From NCBI RefSeq assembly GCF_918797505.1, contig NC_092797.1:2886288-2950287 (forward strand): a DNA stretch of 64,000 nucleotides, in the 5' to 3' direction. Positions 10,508 to 22,345 of this stretch are shown one piece after another. Source of the stretch: Bemisia tabaci (Eukaryota > Arthropoda > Insecta > Hemiptera > Aleyrodidae). The translations under genes were made by a program, and so were the position numbers. The notes under the pieces are model-generated. The model had not been told where the DNA came from and did no database searches. It saw nothing but the letters and a program-made list of their open reading frames with translations. Positions within the stretch are counted from its first letter, which is position 1. Each line of letters opens with the position of its first letter.

Positions 10508-12699
10508 TGTAGAGATAGCGCCTCCAACTCGGATGGTGTTCTCACAGTTCCGCTGGAGATGCCCGAGGGCTCTTAAAATTTCCGGTTGTCTTGGCAACAT
10601 CGTATGCAAGCTGAGCGCCATGTAAACAATTCGATCTTTCTGTCTCTACCGGCTCGCAGCGTATTGGAAGGGCCGTCAGACTGGAGGGAAAATAAACCTA
10701 CTCTCTTAGCATTTTAATCCAGTAAATGGCACTTAATTGATACCACTTGGCAACTATGATCTTGATGTTGCCCTATCTTCAGCAAATTGGTCTCGATATG
10801 ATATGATGAAGCTGTTGCAATTTTTTCTAAAGCAACGAGCGTTGTTTTATTCCTAAGTTATTTTGGTTAGAAATTATGGTTAGCGCGATTTCCACAATCA
10901 CAGTGTAAAATGCTCCATTCATTTCGCTGTGGAGAATATGCAGGGGTGGGGAGTTCAATGAATTTTTAAGGCATCTGAAAGAGCCAAAAACGCGTAGTTT
11001 CATAGGTTTCGATTTTTTTTTCTTTTTTTGAAAATTTATGACAGAATGATCCAATCTGCTGACGAAAGCTACAAATTTTCAGCCTCCTGTTTCAAAAAGT
11101 ATACTACTAGATTTGATCAAGCACACAAGAGTTACCCTGGCTTTCCTGATTTTTTTCATGCCTCTCCTTGCGGATCCCAAAATGGCTACACCACGATACA
11201 TTTATGTACATGTTATGTACATTTATGAATGTAACTTACATATACATGTGACATTACAAACAGGTCTTCAAAAAAAAAAAAAATAAATAAATAAATAAAG
11301 AACAAAAACAAACAAACTGTAGGCTGCTCGGTCCGGCGTTCAAATCCCGATAGTAGCGACATACTTTCTTGGTATTAACGAGTGAATTGGCTGAAACGGA
11401 TACCATTAGCTCCGAAACCTGCGAGAAAGAAGGAAGTCTCTTTTTATGAAAAATAATTTGAAAAGTTTGAAAGCCGATGTTAAATAAGAGAGAGTATTTC
11501 GTGATGCTTGTTTCTATTAGACAAGCAGAGTGACATCAGCCGCAGGTCAAAATCCGAATTAAAGCGAATTCTAGCCATCGTATATTTTTGAAGCAAAATA
11601 CTCAAAAATACGTAGAATTTTAAGCTTGGGGAAAATTGGTAAAATTGTCGAACATTTATCTTGATAAAAATAGGGATCAAAAGCTCTGTTACGATACAAC
11701 TCTCTGCAACAGCCTTGTCAATCATGATGGGGAAAAAGTCATCATTCATCGACCTGGCAACAGTGCCCACGACGCATGGCTCTACTACGAGATAAATAAG
11801 GTCTGAAGGATTTTTTTTCAACTGGACTAGTTTCTTCTGTCACGTTTTACTTTAAATTTCTCTCATTTTACTTTCGTTCGAAGTATTTCCAGCTGATTTA
11901 TTCGTTTGCTTTTTATACGGACACGCGACGTAATATTTCATCGGAGAATTACCTGGATTGAATCTTCCTCGATCCACCGCTAATTTTGGAAGCTCCATAT
12001 TACGATTAATTGGACAGCGTTCAGCCGAATAATGTCATCCTCTTTTTTTCACGAACTCTCCGTAGTGTTCGTGTCTACCCACACTGGGGCTCAAGACGAA
12101 GGGTATTAATTTGTTTCATGCTTTCTAGATGATACTTCCCGTAATGATGAACCTTGATCTCTTGCGACGGATGATCCTAAAGACGTAACGTAAAATACGT
12201 AACGCTACCGGGACAGGGCGAGGATTTTTGGTTCTGTTAAAATTTGTCACGGCCGATTAGAGGCTTAAACTCAGAGTGACGTAACGTTTTAAACGCCAAT
12301 TTTTTTTCTTTTTATCTTTTTTGGGGTGTGAATCCGTACCAATATTTAGGACCCCAAAAAACAATGTTGCCATTAGAGGGCTTTATTTTGATCAATACTA
12401 AATGTCTAGAAATAATTAAAACGTGTTTTTAAGTGATTTTAGAAAAAAATTATTATCCGCACTTGGGAAATCCTTTTTAAAAAAGAAAATGTACATAATT
12501 TTTTATTTTGAAGATAAAAAATCAAAGGATTAAAAGATTTTTAAAAGTCCGATTTTTAACGACAATTTTTACATTTTAGAAAAAAAATTGAATAACTTTG
12601 CTTACATACGTTTCGAAAATGAATTTATGAAATCAAATACAAATGCTTTTAAAATAATTCAAAAATGCATCCAAAACTTGAAATGTCTTTCACTGACTT
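10508..12699. other. No supported gene, 2.2 kb
   Basis: AT-rich sequence with an A-rich/ATAA microsatellite near 11270-11300 and a B-box-like GTTCAAATCCC word at 11339-11349. The 113-codon frame at 11480-11821 (minus) opens at a non-ATG codon and shows no recognisable domain. Confidence 0.4.
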
Positions 12700-13071
12700 T
12701 TAAAAATGCTTATAGACACATTTTAAGAACGCATTCATGTCATCGTACTCGTCTTCCTTGTAAGTAACGCTTTCAAAGTCGTCCTCGTTTAAAGAGACGT
12801 TACTGAAACATTTTAATGCTTGCATAGATACTTCACAAGCATCTCTCAAGTGCCATTTTGAAAATGTAAAGTCAAGAAGCAACCCTAAACACCCTAAATC
12901 TTTGGGTGACATTATTTTGCAGGAGGTATGGGAGGTTTTGCTCCTAGATTTGTGGTCAGTTCTTAAATATTCGATTTTTTTCTCTTTTGTGATGAAGAGA
13001 AGGGATGCTGAGATACCGGCTTCCTCCTGAGGGAAAAAGGGTTGTTTTACGCAAAGCAAAATCTGGTCCAC
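12700..13071 (-). CDS. Unassigned minus-strand open frame
   Basis: This open frame of 123 codons has no ATG at its 5' end; the first internal Met sits in KIMSPKDLG. Its C-terminal half is acidic (NEDDFESVTYKEDEYDD) and reads like coding sequence rather than like the surrounding AT-rich DNA. No known domain is recognised. It may be a decayed or partial exon, or the antisense shadow of the overlapping plus-strand frame. Confidence 0.18.
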   Translation of the reverse strand: MDQILLCVKQPFFPQEEAGISASLLFITKEKKIEYLRTDHKSRSKTSHTSCKIMSPKDLGCLGLLLDFTFSKWHLRDACEVSMQALKCFSNVSLNEDDFESVTYKEDEYDDMNAFLKCVYKHF

Positions 13072-13355
13072 GCTGGCCTAAAAATATTGCGAGGTGGCCT
13101 CTTCCTGTTGCTGACCACATATTGTGCAAAAAAGAAGGAAAAAAAACAGGATTTGCATTCATTAACTTGAGATCAGTTCAATCTTTACCAGTTTTGTTAA
13201 AACCCGGCACCTTGACCCAATGGAAGAATAAATTCAACGAAGAGGAGCCCGCTGAATTACTCAGGCTTACCCGTGCTTTATTTTTTTCGCATTCGTCAAC
13301 ATCTTCATCGTGTATTCGTTTGATTTATTTAGTGGGATTTGAAGGAGGAGAGTGA
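13005..13355 (+). CDS. Unassigned ORF, 116 codons, possibly a terminal exon
   Basis: The frame begins at an ATG just after a pyrimidine-rich stretch ending in AG that could be a splice acceptor, and stops beside an AATAAA signal at the 3' end. The product is basic, with a central GPRWPKNIARW segment and a hydrophilic region near KNKFNEEEPAELLRL. The Trp-Pro segment is faintly reminiscent of a PWWP core, but the match is too weak to call. A minus-strand frame overlaps its first part, so at most one of them is likely to be real. Confidence 0.2.
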   Translation: MLRYRLPPEGKRVVLRKAKSGPRWPKNIARWPLPVADHILCKKEGKKTGFAFINLRSVQSLPVLLKPGTLTQWKNKFNEEEPAELLRLTRALFFSHSSTSSSCIRLIYLVGFEGGE

Positions 13356-13686
13356 ATAAAGTGTGACAACGAGAGGAAACACGGTGACATTTCGTTGACA
13401 GCATCAGTTGTATGTCATCATGGATTTCACCAATGAATTCGCTGACTCTTGACCCACTTGTATACGCTCATGTTTCTAAAATCTTTTTTCGGTTCGAGTG
13501 CGGATTTGAAGAATCTTTCTTTTATAGCGCATGCTCATATATACTTATTCCCTCATTTATTTTATCTTGTTTATAATTGTCAGAGTATGGACCAATAGGT
13601 GAGGTACGGATTAAAGCATTATGATGTACGAATGCTCCTCAAAACTTCAAGAAGAACACGATTTGAGCGACATAAATCGTCGTTTA

Positions 13687-13921
13687 CCTCACGAAAAAAC
13701 GTAGCCTCATTTCGGTGTCGCCAGATTTTTCCGTGCAAATTTCAGTTTTACCACGAGAATTGTGAGAATTTCTAACCGAAAATTTCACCAATTTTTCTTC
13801 AGATCTCATGTAAAACCAGACAAATGTTTGGCGAAAATTGTGCAGGCTTACTCTCGTAAAAAATTGAATTCTTTAAGTCAATTTTGCATCCTTGGAATGG
13901 AGCTACGTTTCTTCGTGTGGG
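13687..13921. mobile_element. MITE with ACGAAGAAACGTAGC termini
   Basis: CACGAAAAAACGTAGCC on the left is mirrored by GAGCTACGTTTCTTCGTGTG on the right. Relatives or remnants with the same TTCTTCGTCTGGGA-type end occur at 32974-33169, 17390-17435, 21885-21925, 46137-46393 and 62515-62755. Confidence 0.55.
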
Positions 13922-14469
13922 GAAAGACGAAATGACTGATATTAAGTCAAGCCCCAGATAATGACGTTTCTATTAAGCTTTGGTTACGAAAACTTTGAAT
14001 TTCCAACTCACAAGAAAAACCAAAGTCTATACATGAATCAAATCGCTCAGCACAACGGTTTTGATAAGCTTCGGCTTCTCAATCTAGCAGTGTTTCTTCC
14101 TCACCCTGTCTTGTTTACGTGCAATAGCTGAGCCGAAGCGTCAAAAGTGGGGTTGTCACATTTTCATACCGCACAAACTGTCAGGGTAAAGTTTAGTGTG
14201 CAATTGCACACAAGTAACGTACTGTTTGTTCTATGAGCGGGTAGTTTGAATCTACGCACCAAAAAACAATAATATCTTAGTTAGAAGTTACTTTCAGTAC
14301 TTTTCGTTGTATAAATCATGTTCTGCGTTAAATTTTGAGGTGAAAATATATATCGTCATGCTTAAATTTACACCTAAGTGGTCCATTAAACATATGTAAC
14401 GAGCGGTGCGCAATAAAGGTCTGGAGACTTAAACGCACGGTAAAGAAAGTAGTAAGCGCAATTCCGCTA
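13922..14469. other. No gene seen, 0.55 kb
   Basis: This is mixed AT-rich sequence without open frames, inverted repeats or recognisable repeat words. Confidence 0.4.
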
Positions 14470-14745
14470 AATGCACTTTAGAGACCACGCACAGATATCT
14501 TCCCGAAAGAGGAAAATATACTTTCGGAAGTCGGAAATCAAATTTTCCCTGATGATGACTGATGACTGATGACCGAAGATTTGAACTATTGACTCAGCAA
14601 TTTAAACAAATTTGACTGATTCAGCAAAACTTCGCCTAGTAGAAAGCTCACTCCGACATCCATCATAGTTATCATTGGACGAATTTTATTTGACTTTTGC
14701 TCGAAAAGTTGCGCATCAGTCATCATTAAGCGATAATTGTTGACC
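14470..14745 (+). repeat. Dispersed repeat with GATGATGACTGATGACC core, second copy
   Basis: This copy has the same motif order as 4385-4625, including CCTGATGATGACTGATGACT, GCCTAGTAGAAAGC and CCGACATCCATCAT. Here the GATGACT unit is repeated once more. Confidence 0.5.
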
Positions 14746-14836
14746 TCCGAACTAAAATGTGGCCTCACTCGATTAGGAAACATTATAAGTTCAGATAGTT
14801 AGCTTGGGGTGTCTCTGAAATATGTTTTCTCTGAAG

Positions 14837-15000
14837 CAGTGGCGTGGCGTGAATGATCGATTATCGATATTTCCTCATTTGTAGGTATGGTAAAGAATCG
14901 ATTATTAAGGTGTCCGCTGCGAACACCCTGGTTATCGATACTTTTCCATAGGTTTAAATGGCAGATCAATCGATATATCGCAAAGCACGCCACGCTACTG
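14837..15000. mobile_element. hAT-type 164-bp MITE, perfect 8-bp target duplication
   Basis: The termini CAGTGGCGTGGCGTG and CACGCCACGCTACTG are inverted repeats. The 8-bp sequence CTCTGAAG occurs immediately on both sides (14829-14836 and 15001-15008), the hallmark of hAT transposition. The interior carries several ATCGAT words, a GGTGTTCGCTGCGAACACC-like palindrome and TTTAAATGGCAGATCAATCG. It is non-autonomous. Confidence 0.92.
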
Positions 15001-15008
15001 CTCTGAAG

Positions 15009-15721
15009 TCGATGCTTGGGCGGCATTCGGCAAAGAACCTCTACAGTTCTTGTGCCCGGCGAGTTGAAACCACCATCACCACAAAACTTCGTAAGAAATA
15101 CTTTTATTACATTTGAATTACAACAACAAACTTAAATTTTACAGGTTCATTTTTCAATTTCTGTGGACTAGACATTTTCTTAATGGGTTAAACATTAGAG
15201 CTCAAATATCAGTCAATCACTGTGTATTTGAGCAATTTTTTTTCTTCTTTTTTTATCAGTTCTTGACAGAGGAGTAGAAATTTTAGAGTGAGGAAAGAAA
15301 AATCTGTCCTTCATCTGTTAGAAAAAGCTATTTCAAAGTTTGTACATACAAAAACTCCATCTGGGATTGTGCCAGGACACCAGTACTTTGAGAGGGATTC
15401 TTTTTCAGTTACGTATGAAAGCCTTAAATACATTTTTAACTTGTTCATTTACATAGCTATTCAAAATATTCGCTATTTTACTGATATGGATGGACTGAGT
15501 TTAACAGAAACGCAGTAAATCGCAATTTAATAAATCATTTGGGAGTGATTTCAAATTTACCAAGAGTTAAATCGTCTCATGTCAAAAATTCAAAGCCGAT
15601 AAAAATATTTTAAACATGAAAATAGCAGTTAAACTTTGTCCTTAACATCGAATCTCACGGAGGAGTGAAACATTAAACATCCTTAACTCGGTTCGATCTT
15701 GACGTGACTTGGTTCTATTTG
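15009..15721. other. No supported gene, 0.7 kb
   Basis: A plus-strand open frame at 15288-15518 starts at GTG and has a plausible amino-acid composition, but there is no recognisable domain, splice context or start. It is left unassigned. Confidence 0.3.
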
Positions 15722-16260
15722 CTGGGACTCAGTTTGGTATTGCTTTGTTGAAACGCAAAACGCCTTCAATCTCGTCAGAATAGGCAACTCTGCTATCCAT
15801 CGAGCACGAATAGTTGTATCTAGTCTATGGCCAGATTTTACCATGCACGCCGTCGCCATGATGCCTGCTGTTGAATTCGATCTGGTATTGCTCTGCGAAA
15901 CAAAACGCCTTCAATTTCGTTGGTAGGCAACACGGACGTCCGCAGAGCACGAATAGATGTATCCGGACTATGGCTCGATTTGACTTCGCATGCCACGATG
16001 CCTGCTGTTGAACTCAATCTGGTATTGCTCTGCGGAACGAAACGCCTTCAAATTTGTTAGGTAGGCAACACGGACATCCATAGAGCACGAATAGTTGTAT
16101 CCAAACTATGGCCCATTTTGACACATCACGCTAGTGACACGTCACGCCTTCTGTGAAACTCAGCCGGAACTTAAAACGCCTTCAATTTCGTTAGGCAGGC
16201 AACACGGACATCCGTAGAGCACGAATAGTCGCATCTAGTTTTTGACCAAACTTTACGAAT
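15722..16260 (+). repeat. Tandem array of four 134-145-bp units
   Basis: The word CGCCTTCAAT/CGCCTTCAAA starts units at 15761, 15906, 16043 and 16177. Each unit continues with GGCAACACGGACATCC-like, AGAGCACGAATAG and, except in the last, a TATGGC word. Units differ by about 10-20%. Isolated related pieces are seen near 19415, 27395-27465 (inverted), 39830, 47910-47965 and 57200-57750, so the unit is also dispersed. Confidence 0.75.
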
Positions 16261-17671
16261 CCTCATAACTTCGAACATTAAAAACATTCGGAACTTCGAA
16301 CATTCAAAACTGAAAACATTATTTCTCGGTCTAAATTTGATGGCACTCGGTGTGTTTCTGTTAAACTCAATCCAGTTCATCTACGGGATCGCTTTCAGTA
16401 TAGGATTTCACATTTGGAGGAATGACTCTCAAAGAAAATTTTTTATGTCTTCCTTCTAAATGCGATACAAAACAGAAAATTAAGTTTCATCATAATCATT
16501 GAACTTTAGCAAACTAAGCTGCTAATTTGATAATGATGTATCATCCTAAGGTGCCTCTATTAGATTTCATTGATTTTTTACATGTTTCACCTCTGATTTC
16601 TCCTAACATCATGATATGATTTTATTAGTATGCGGATGACTTATCATCTAATTCATTTTAATACATCTGGCTTTAGACTTCTTTAACAAAACAAATATAC
16701 AGCAGTACAATACACATACATACATCCTTGAACAAAACATATCCTGTGCGAGGACTAATCTCCAAAATCGAACGTCCAAATTGCAACATTTTGGATTGTT
16801 TTGACAGTTTATTTGGCATTGGAACAAGTCGACACTGGAACTTGACATTTTCACTCATCTATGTCATTTCTCGTGGTCATCCAGTCAAAATTCCAGACAT
16901 AACGTTGGTTTATTTTGCATCCAAATATTTAAATATATTAAATCCAATTAAATTGCATATTTTAAAAGTATGAAACTGTGCAATTGAGTTGCGTGGTTTT
17001 GAAGATAAGCCATCAACTTATCGTTGCAAGCTGACGTAACAAATTACTGTTTCCAACTCTTGAAGTGACAATATTTTTCCTTTTAAGCGTAACAAGAATG
17101 TAGTAGCTTCAGGATTTTACTTTGTATAGCCTTCAACGGTAAAGGAAACTTTTCGCGTGGCAATCTGATTGTCATGTCTAATGTTGTTGTTTCCCAGGTT
17201 ACTCCATTCCAAGGTTGCAAAACTGCCTAAAAAAACGCATTTTTAAGAGAATGTAACCATTCAATATCCGTCAAAAATGTGGATTATTTTTGCGTGTGAT
17301 CTGAAAAAAAAATTGATTCCATTCTCACTTGCAGATGCTCAATTAATAGTTTCCTGTTAAGAATATAAGTAACACATGGACATTTTTCAACCTTGGGATG
17401 TAGGTACATTTCTTCGGCCGGGAAAAGACAAAGTAAACCAAGTTCAATCAATGTGAGTCAAAGGCAATTTTTAAAACATGAGAGATTACCCAGAACAAAC
17501 TGAGAAGTGCTACAGGTATATGGAAGCCAATCAAATACACAAGTAAGTACAAAATTTACACTGTACAGCTTTAAAAGCTTCATACTATTCCAACAATAGT
17601 GAAATATATTTATTTACATCAAGTAACTTTGGTATAATAGCCATACTACCTTCTCAGGCTGAATTGGGGAC
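16261..17671. other. No supported gene, 1.4 kb
   Basis: AT-rich sequence. Open frames on both strands at 16648-16973 overlap each other and lack domains. A MITE remnant end (GTAGGTACATTTCTTCGGCC) lies near 17399-17420. Confidence 0.35.
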
Positions 17672-18079
17672 CAGTGATGAGTCTCGCAAGTTGACGAACA
17701 CTGGGCTTTTGTCCATTTAAATGTATGTAAAACTATCGATATACATATCGATCCTGCTTCAGTTGAAATCGATAATTTATTTAAATGTTAAAAAAATTTA
17801 AATTTTGTTTTAAAAATTACAATTTTAAAACTTTGATTTGTGAAAACACTCACTTGCATAAAATGTTTTGACGGAGCGGACGCGTTTCGGAGGCTCCTCT
17901 CCTCCATCATCGGCGCGACTCTCGTACGCGAGTTACGTACTCTTGTGTAGTGCTTTAAACTCCTTAACCGTTTCCATCGATAATTTATGATAGGTTTAAA
18001 TTGGAATCGATAATGTATATTTTATTTCAATTTAAATGAATGAACACGCATATCGACAACTTGCGATACTCACCGCCAG
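17672..18079. mobile_element. TIR element, CAGTGATGAGTCTCGCAAG termini
   Basis: GATGAGTCTCGCAAGTTGACG on the left mirrors ATCGACAACTTGCGATACTC on the right. The interior has repeated TATCGAT and TTTAAAT words plus a GC-rich core at 17865-17940. The length and CAG start suggest a hAT-type element. A target duplication was not found. Confidence 0.5.
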
Positions 18080-21078
18080 GGAGAACTTTCATTTAAACAA
18101 ATACCTACCTCTACACGAGATAAAATAACAAAAAATAATATTTACTAGGGTCAACTTTATAAATCCTACCTTAAATCTAAATAAATAAAAATAAATATTC
18201 AAAATTTTTACAAAAAATAGTTTAAAACATATTAATGATAGGTAAACAATAGTGTGTTTTTATTTAAGACGCAGGATGTTTTATCAAATATGAGCTTAAA
18301 TATTTTTTCTCCGCGCTTATTTTGAAAGATAAAAACGAGGAAAAATATAAACGAAAATTATTTAAATTGAAAGCGCACTTCAATACAGATAAAAGGGGGA
18401 GGAAGGATTAAAATTTTAAAAAGCTCCAGCATTTTTACCATTGTGAGTCCATTACATATTAGAAACACCGAGCGCATTTTTTGGAAAACATATTATGTCG
18501 TAAAGGTATGATGTTCGATAATCTCTACATTTCCGTGTTATGATTAAATTAAGAGAGTCAAGTTTAAAGTAGCATGCTGTAGAGCAATTAAGCTTGTTTT
18601 ATTCCTCTCTTTACGTGTTGTAAAAAAGGGCCACATTGGCTATTCTCGAACAAAAATTTGGGTAATACTCAACAATTATACTTGGATGTTCTCTTTTAGA
18701 ATTTCCATGTCTCAACTCACAACAGAACCTATGTTTCATCACATGAAGTTTTAAATGATCGCAGGATGCTGGGCATCTTTCGCCCTCCAGCATTCTATAA
18801 CTTAATGGAAATCGATTTCCAGTAATCCCGACATGGATGCTTTTGCAATGGCATTGAAAAAGCCGGCTACATAAAAACATATTTCAAACCGGAAATTTGG
18901 TGGGACCTATGGTAACCCTGAAAAGAAAATACCAGTGTCAGTCAAACACCCATAAAGTTATGTCGATTCCGAGTTAGTGGACGAATATCACTGTTAGGTC
19001 AAAGTAAAACAAATCTGAAACAAAAATCGAATTCGTTATTCAATAAATTGAAATTTAGACAAAACAAGATGAACTGATGGGAATGATTTCCTAGTCGAAG
19101 CTCATACAAATTAATTTCGACTGAAATCATACGGAGATTATTGAATCTAAAAGCGAAAATAAAGTGATTTAAATGGTGCTGTAAAAGTGGAACGACTCTA
19201 TTGTTTCCTGCTGAATGAGAAAGAAGGGGGGAAAGGTCTAATTTGGTTCCAGTCGTCGCAGTATAGCAATAAAATGTTTAAAACATCTCCAATTATAAAA
19301 ACTAAATTGATTAGGTAGATTACCAGAATGTTTTCGATCACAGATTGGTATCGAACAATAATCTTTCAAGCCTTGTTGCTGAATTGTGACTCTACAAAAT
19401 CAGACTCAGTTTAAAACGCCTTCATTTTATTGTGATGCAACAAATATTGCATCTCTGTTGCTTGTCGAGCAAGTTGTCCTTTACTTTGTCATAGGCATTG
19501 ATTCGTCCTATTCACGGGCCACAAAAAAATCTGATAAGACTGAGATAATTTGCCCCGTCAGAGTTGTAAATAATTTAGTTCATTACAGCTACAATATAGT
19601 AATTGCCTCAAAATCTATGAAAACCCCAGCTTACGTTATAACACATTTGTAACCGTAGTGCTTTCAGAAGAGTAATTTTCGTGAAATTGGGTCGAAAAAT
19701 ATTTTGGATTTTAAAATTTTAAAGAAAAACCATCTAGAATCCAAAAGGAAATAAGTTGTGAGGATTTTGATTAATTTTTTGGCCAATATAGGTTGTAATG
19801 TAAGGTCATTTTATAATTTAACAGTTTTTTTGTCCATAACATGGCAGATTAGAATTGAAGGGCTTGGAGAACAAGGCGCGAAAAATTGATTTATTAATGA
19901 TTTCAATGAATGTGCAACAATCGATTCTTGGTTTCGCAGCCGACCTTACCTAAGATCGATATTTTCAATTTATTTAAATGGACGCAAACAGTGTTGGCAA
20001 TTTGCAAAATCGCCACTGCACCAGGGAAAATAAGGCAACGTTTGACGTATTTTGGCTGTAAAATCCTCCTGTAAAATCCTGTGTAAAATCCTGTATGTTA
20101 AAAAAGAAACTATAAATTTGAGACACGACTTCCCCAAGGTTTCTCTGATTTACAATTAATTTGATATTTTGAAAGTCTATATACGTATTTCATATTACTT
20201 CTTCGAGTTAAAAATCGATTAGTGACTTACATTCATTAATGTAGCTGAACGAAAACAAAAATCAAAAGAGTTATCCAGACTAGATGTACCGATTCCATAT
20301 TGGAGCTCCTATTATCTGAAATCAAACAAAGATAAAAATTTCAGTCAATACAACATTAAACCTGTAACTAACAGAAAGCTGAAAATTCATGTAGAATAGA
20401 AAACATTATGCAAAATAAATCTGGATGTCTGAAATTGGATGTTAGAAAGACAATCTTGAGTGTAAGGCATAGTGGTCGAAAGAGAACTAGGTAGACACTT
20501 AAACTTCGAGAGGAAATTTTACCCTGACATCACTCTGATGAAACCATTTAAAATTGTCCTTGAGTTTATGTGCTTAAGTGCTTTATTTCAGGAGAGAGTA
20601 GTTCTTCCAGCTACAATATATTTGCAAATCCGTTGGTCAATGGGTTGGGAAGAAAAAATCAATTACTATCATCAAAACTTTCAACGATTTCAGGAGCAAT
20701 TACCCAGATACTTCGTCGGCGAACTGTACGTTTTAAGATGATATTTAACTCGAATAAGTCTAGCGTGGCAATAATCGAGCATTTTGCGAATTATAATGAG
20801 TGACTTCACCTGAGTGTTGCGATTAATAATTACTTATGTCACATCACGTATGTTTCCGTGGCTACCCATGTCAGAAGTCCTTCCACACACGATCACACCA
20901 AACGTAATAACTCCTTCAATCCTGGGAACTCACAACATGCAGTGGTGTCTCGGAAATGGTATCATGCTGAATTGAAGGCACTCCTAATTGTAGGGATTTC
21001 ACAGTCACAGCGCAGGACTTACCACGATCATTATTCCTTACCCTTTCAAACACCACTAATATTCCATAGCTCCTTGGC

Positions 21079-21123
<45 letters not shown>

Positions 21124-21757
21124 CCATCGCAAACCATATTTGTCCATGAAGACATTTGGGAAAACCTTTACCATTTTCAGATGATACTGTCACGGATTTT
21201 TATAAACGTCACCAAAATTCAGAAGAACCTATTATTTTTTAGAAATATGGAGAAAAGTTGTTCCTTCAAAAGGGAAGACGTTCGGAAAAAAACTTCAACG
21301 AAAGAAAAATAGTTGATTTTAAACCATGTAACACGCTCCTGAAGTTGGCACTGAGAGAAGCACTCTCGCTAAACTCGAGCTAATCTAAAAGGAAGCACAC
21401 AAAGTAACCCAATTCCTCGGTTACCTCTAGGGTTTTTCGGTACTCCCATTATTTTTTGTGCTAAATTCATCGCATTCTGTATCAAAATCGACACAAAATT
21501 TGAAGTGGTTCGAGTTTTATTCCATATATCGTGGCGTTTCGGACGACAGAACGTAACTGCATGTCACACTTACCAAATTTCATTTCACTTCATTTTCACA
21601 TTACGTATGTTTATTTTTTCATACTTTACTTTCACTCGGAAAGTATCCGATATTTTTTATTGAAAATCTCACAGATTTTTTCATGGGTTGTCATGAAGAG
21701 GAAGAGGCAGCGAAATATTGGACAGAAACTGCACAGTCATTGTTCTATGAAATAGAC
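18080..21757. other. No supported gene, 3.7 kb; T40 run
   Basis: This stretch is strongly AT-rich. It contains a T40 run at 21081-21120 and a decayed ATCGAT/TTTAAATGGACG element remnant at 19920-20010. A minus-strand frame at 18611-18880 has clustered Cys/His residues but no proper zinc-finger spacing. Frames near 20472-20803 overlap in different phases and look non-coding. Confidence 0.4.
21081..21120 (+). repeat. T40 homopolymer
   Basis: Forty consecutive T residues. It could be the poly(A) tail of a minus-strand retroposed sequence, but no source sequence was recognised beside it, so slippage is as likely. Confidence 0.95.
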
Positions 21758-21842
21758 GTACTTAAATCAAAAGGAACTACATCCGTTCTGACATGAGCCA
21801 CGGCTCTCTTTACGATTGATGTAGTTCCTTTCGAATTCATGC
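21758..21842. mobile_element. Short hairpin related to TTGGACGTATTT family
   Basis: AGACGTACTTAAATC and GGAACTACATC on the left mirror GATGTAGTTCC and ATTCATGCGTT on the right, with a CATGAGCC word near the centre. Confidence 0.5.
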
Positions 21843-22177
21843 GTTCAAATAAAGAATTTTGTTACTAGATTTTGCAACCCTGGAATAGAAATACGTCCTT
21901 TCGTCTGGGATATGACGATATTGCCTGAAAATAACTCGAGAATATATAATGTTTTCTTTGGTGAGACGGTTTAACTACGCGCCACGGGTCCTATAGGACA
22001 CCCCGTATTCAATGAAAGCTCCAGCCGATTAAAGTAAGAATTTACCGGAGTATATCAATATATTCTAGGAGTGTTACGACATACTTTATTTGTCACGACA
22101 AGCTCCTACTTCTCTCAATGCCGGAATCCCGTTGACTTAGACTCCCTTCCGGAAAGCCGTCATAATTATAAGGTATG

Positions 22178-22345
22178 CAGTGGCTAGGCGTGAATGATCG
22201 ATTATCCATATTTCTTCATTTGAAGCTATGGTAAAGAATCGATTATTAAGGTGTTCGTCGCAAACACCCTGTTTATCGATCCTTTTTCATAGATTTAAAT
22301 GGCAGATCAATCGATATATCGCGAAGCACGCCGGGGCGCCACGCG
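22178..22345. mobile_element. hAT-type 164-bp MITE family, right end degraded
   Basis: The sequence starts CAGTGGCTAGGCGTGAATG and carries all the family's internal words. The right terminus is altered (CACGCCGGGGCGCCACG) and no target duplication survives. A GC-rich stretch (to about 22560) follows directly. Confidence 0.75.

Noticed and set aside
11480..11821. 113-codon minus-strand frame
   Set aside because: Begins at a TTG codon, lacks a domain and splice context.
15722..16260. CRISPR-like array
   Set aside because: Units are 134-145 bp and repeat throughout, without short repeats and unique spacers; the setting is eukaryotic.
18611..18880. Cys/His-rich minus-strand frame that might be a zinc finger or the missing 3' exon of the Ig gene
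   Set aside because: Spacing (C-x3-C-x5-H-x3-H) does not fit C2H2 fingers, and no acceptor of the right phase keeps the frame open.
21081..21120. Retrotransposon poly(A) tail (T40)
   Set aside because: No adjacent retroelement sequence or target duplication was found.
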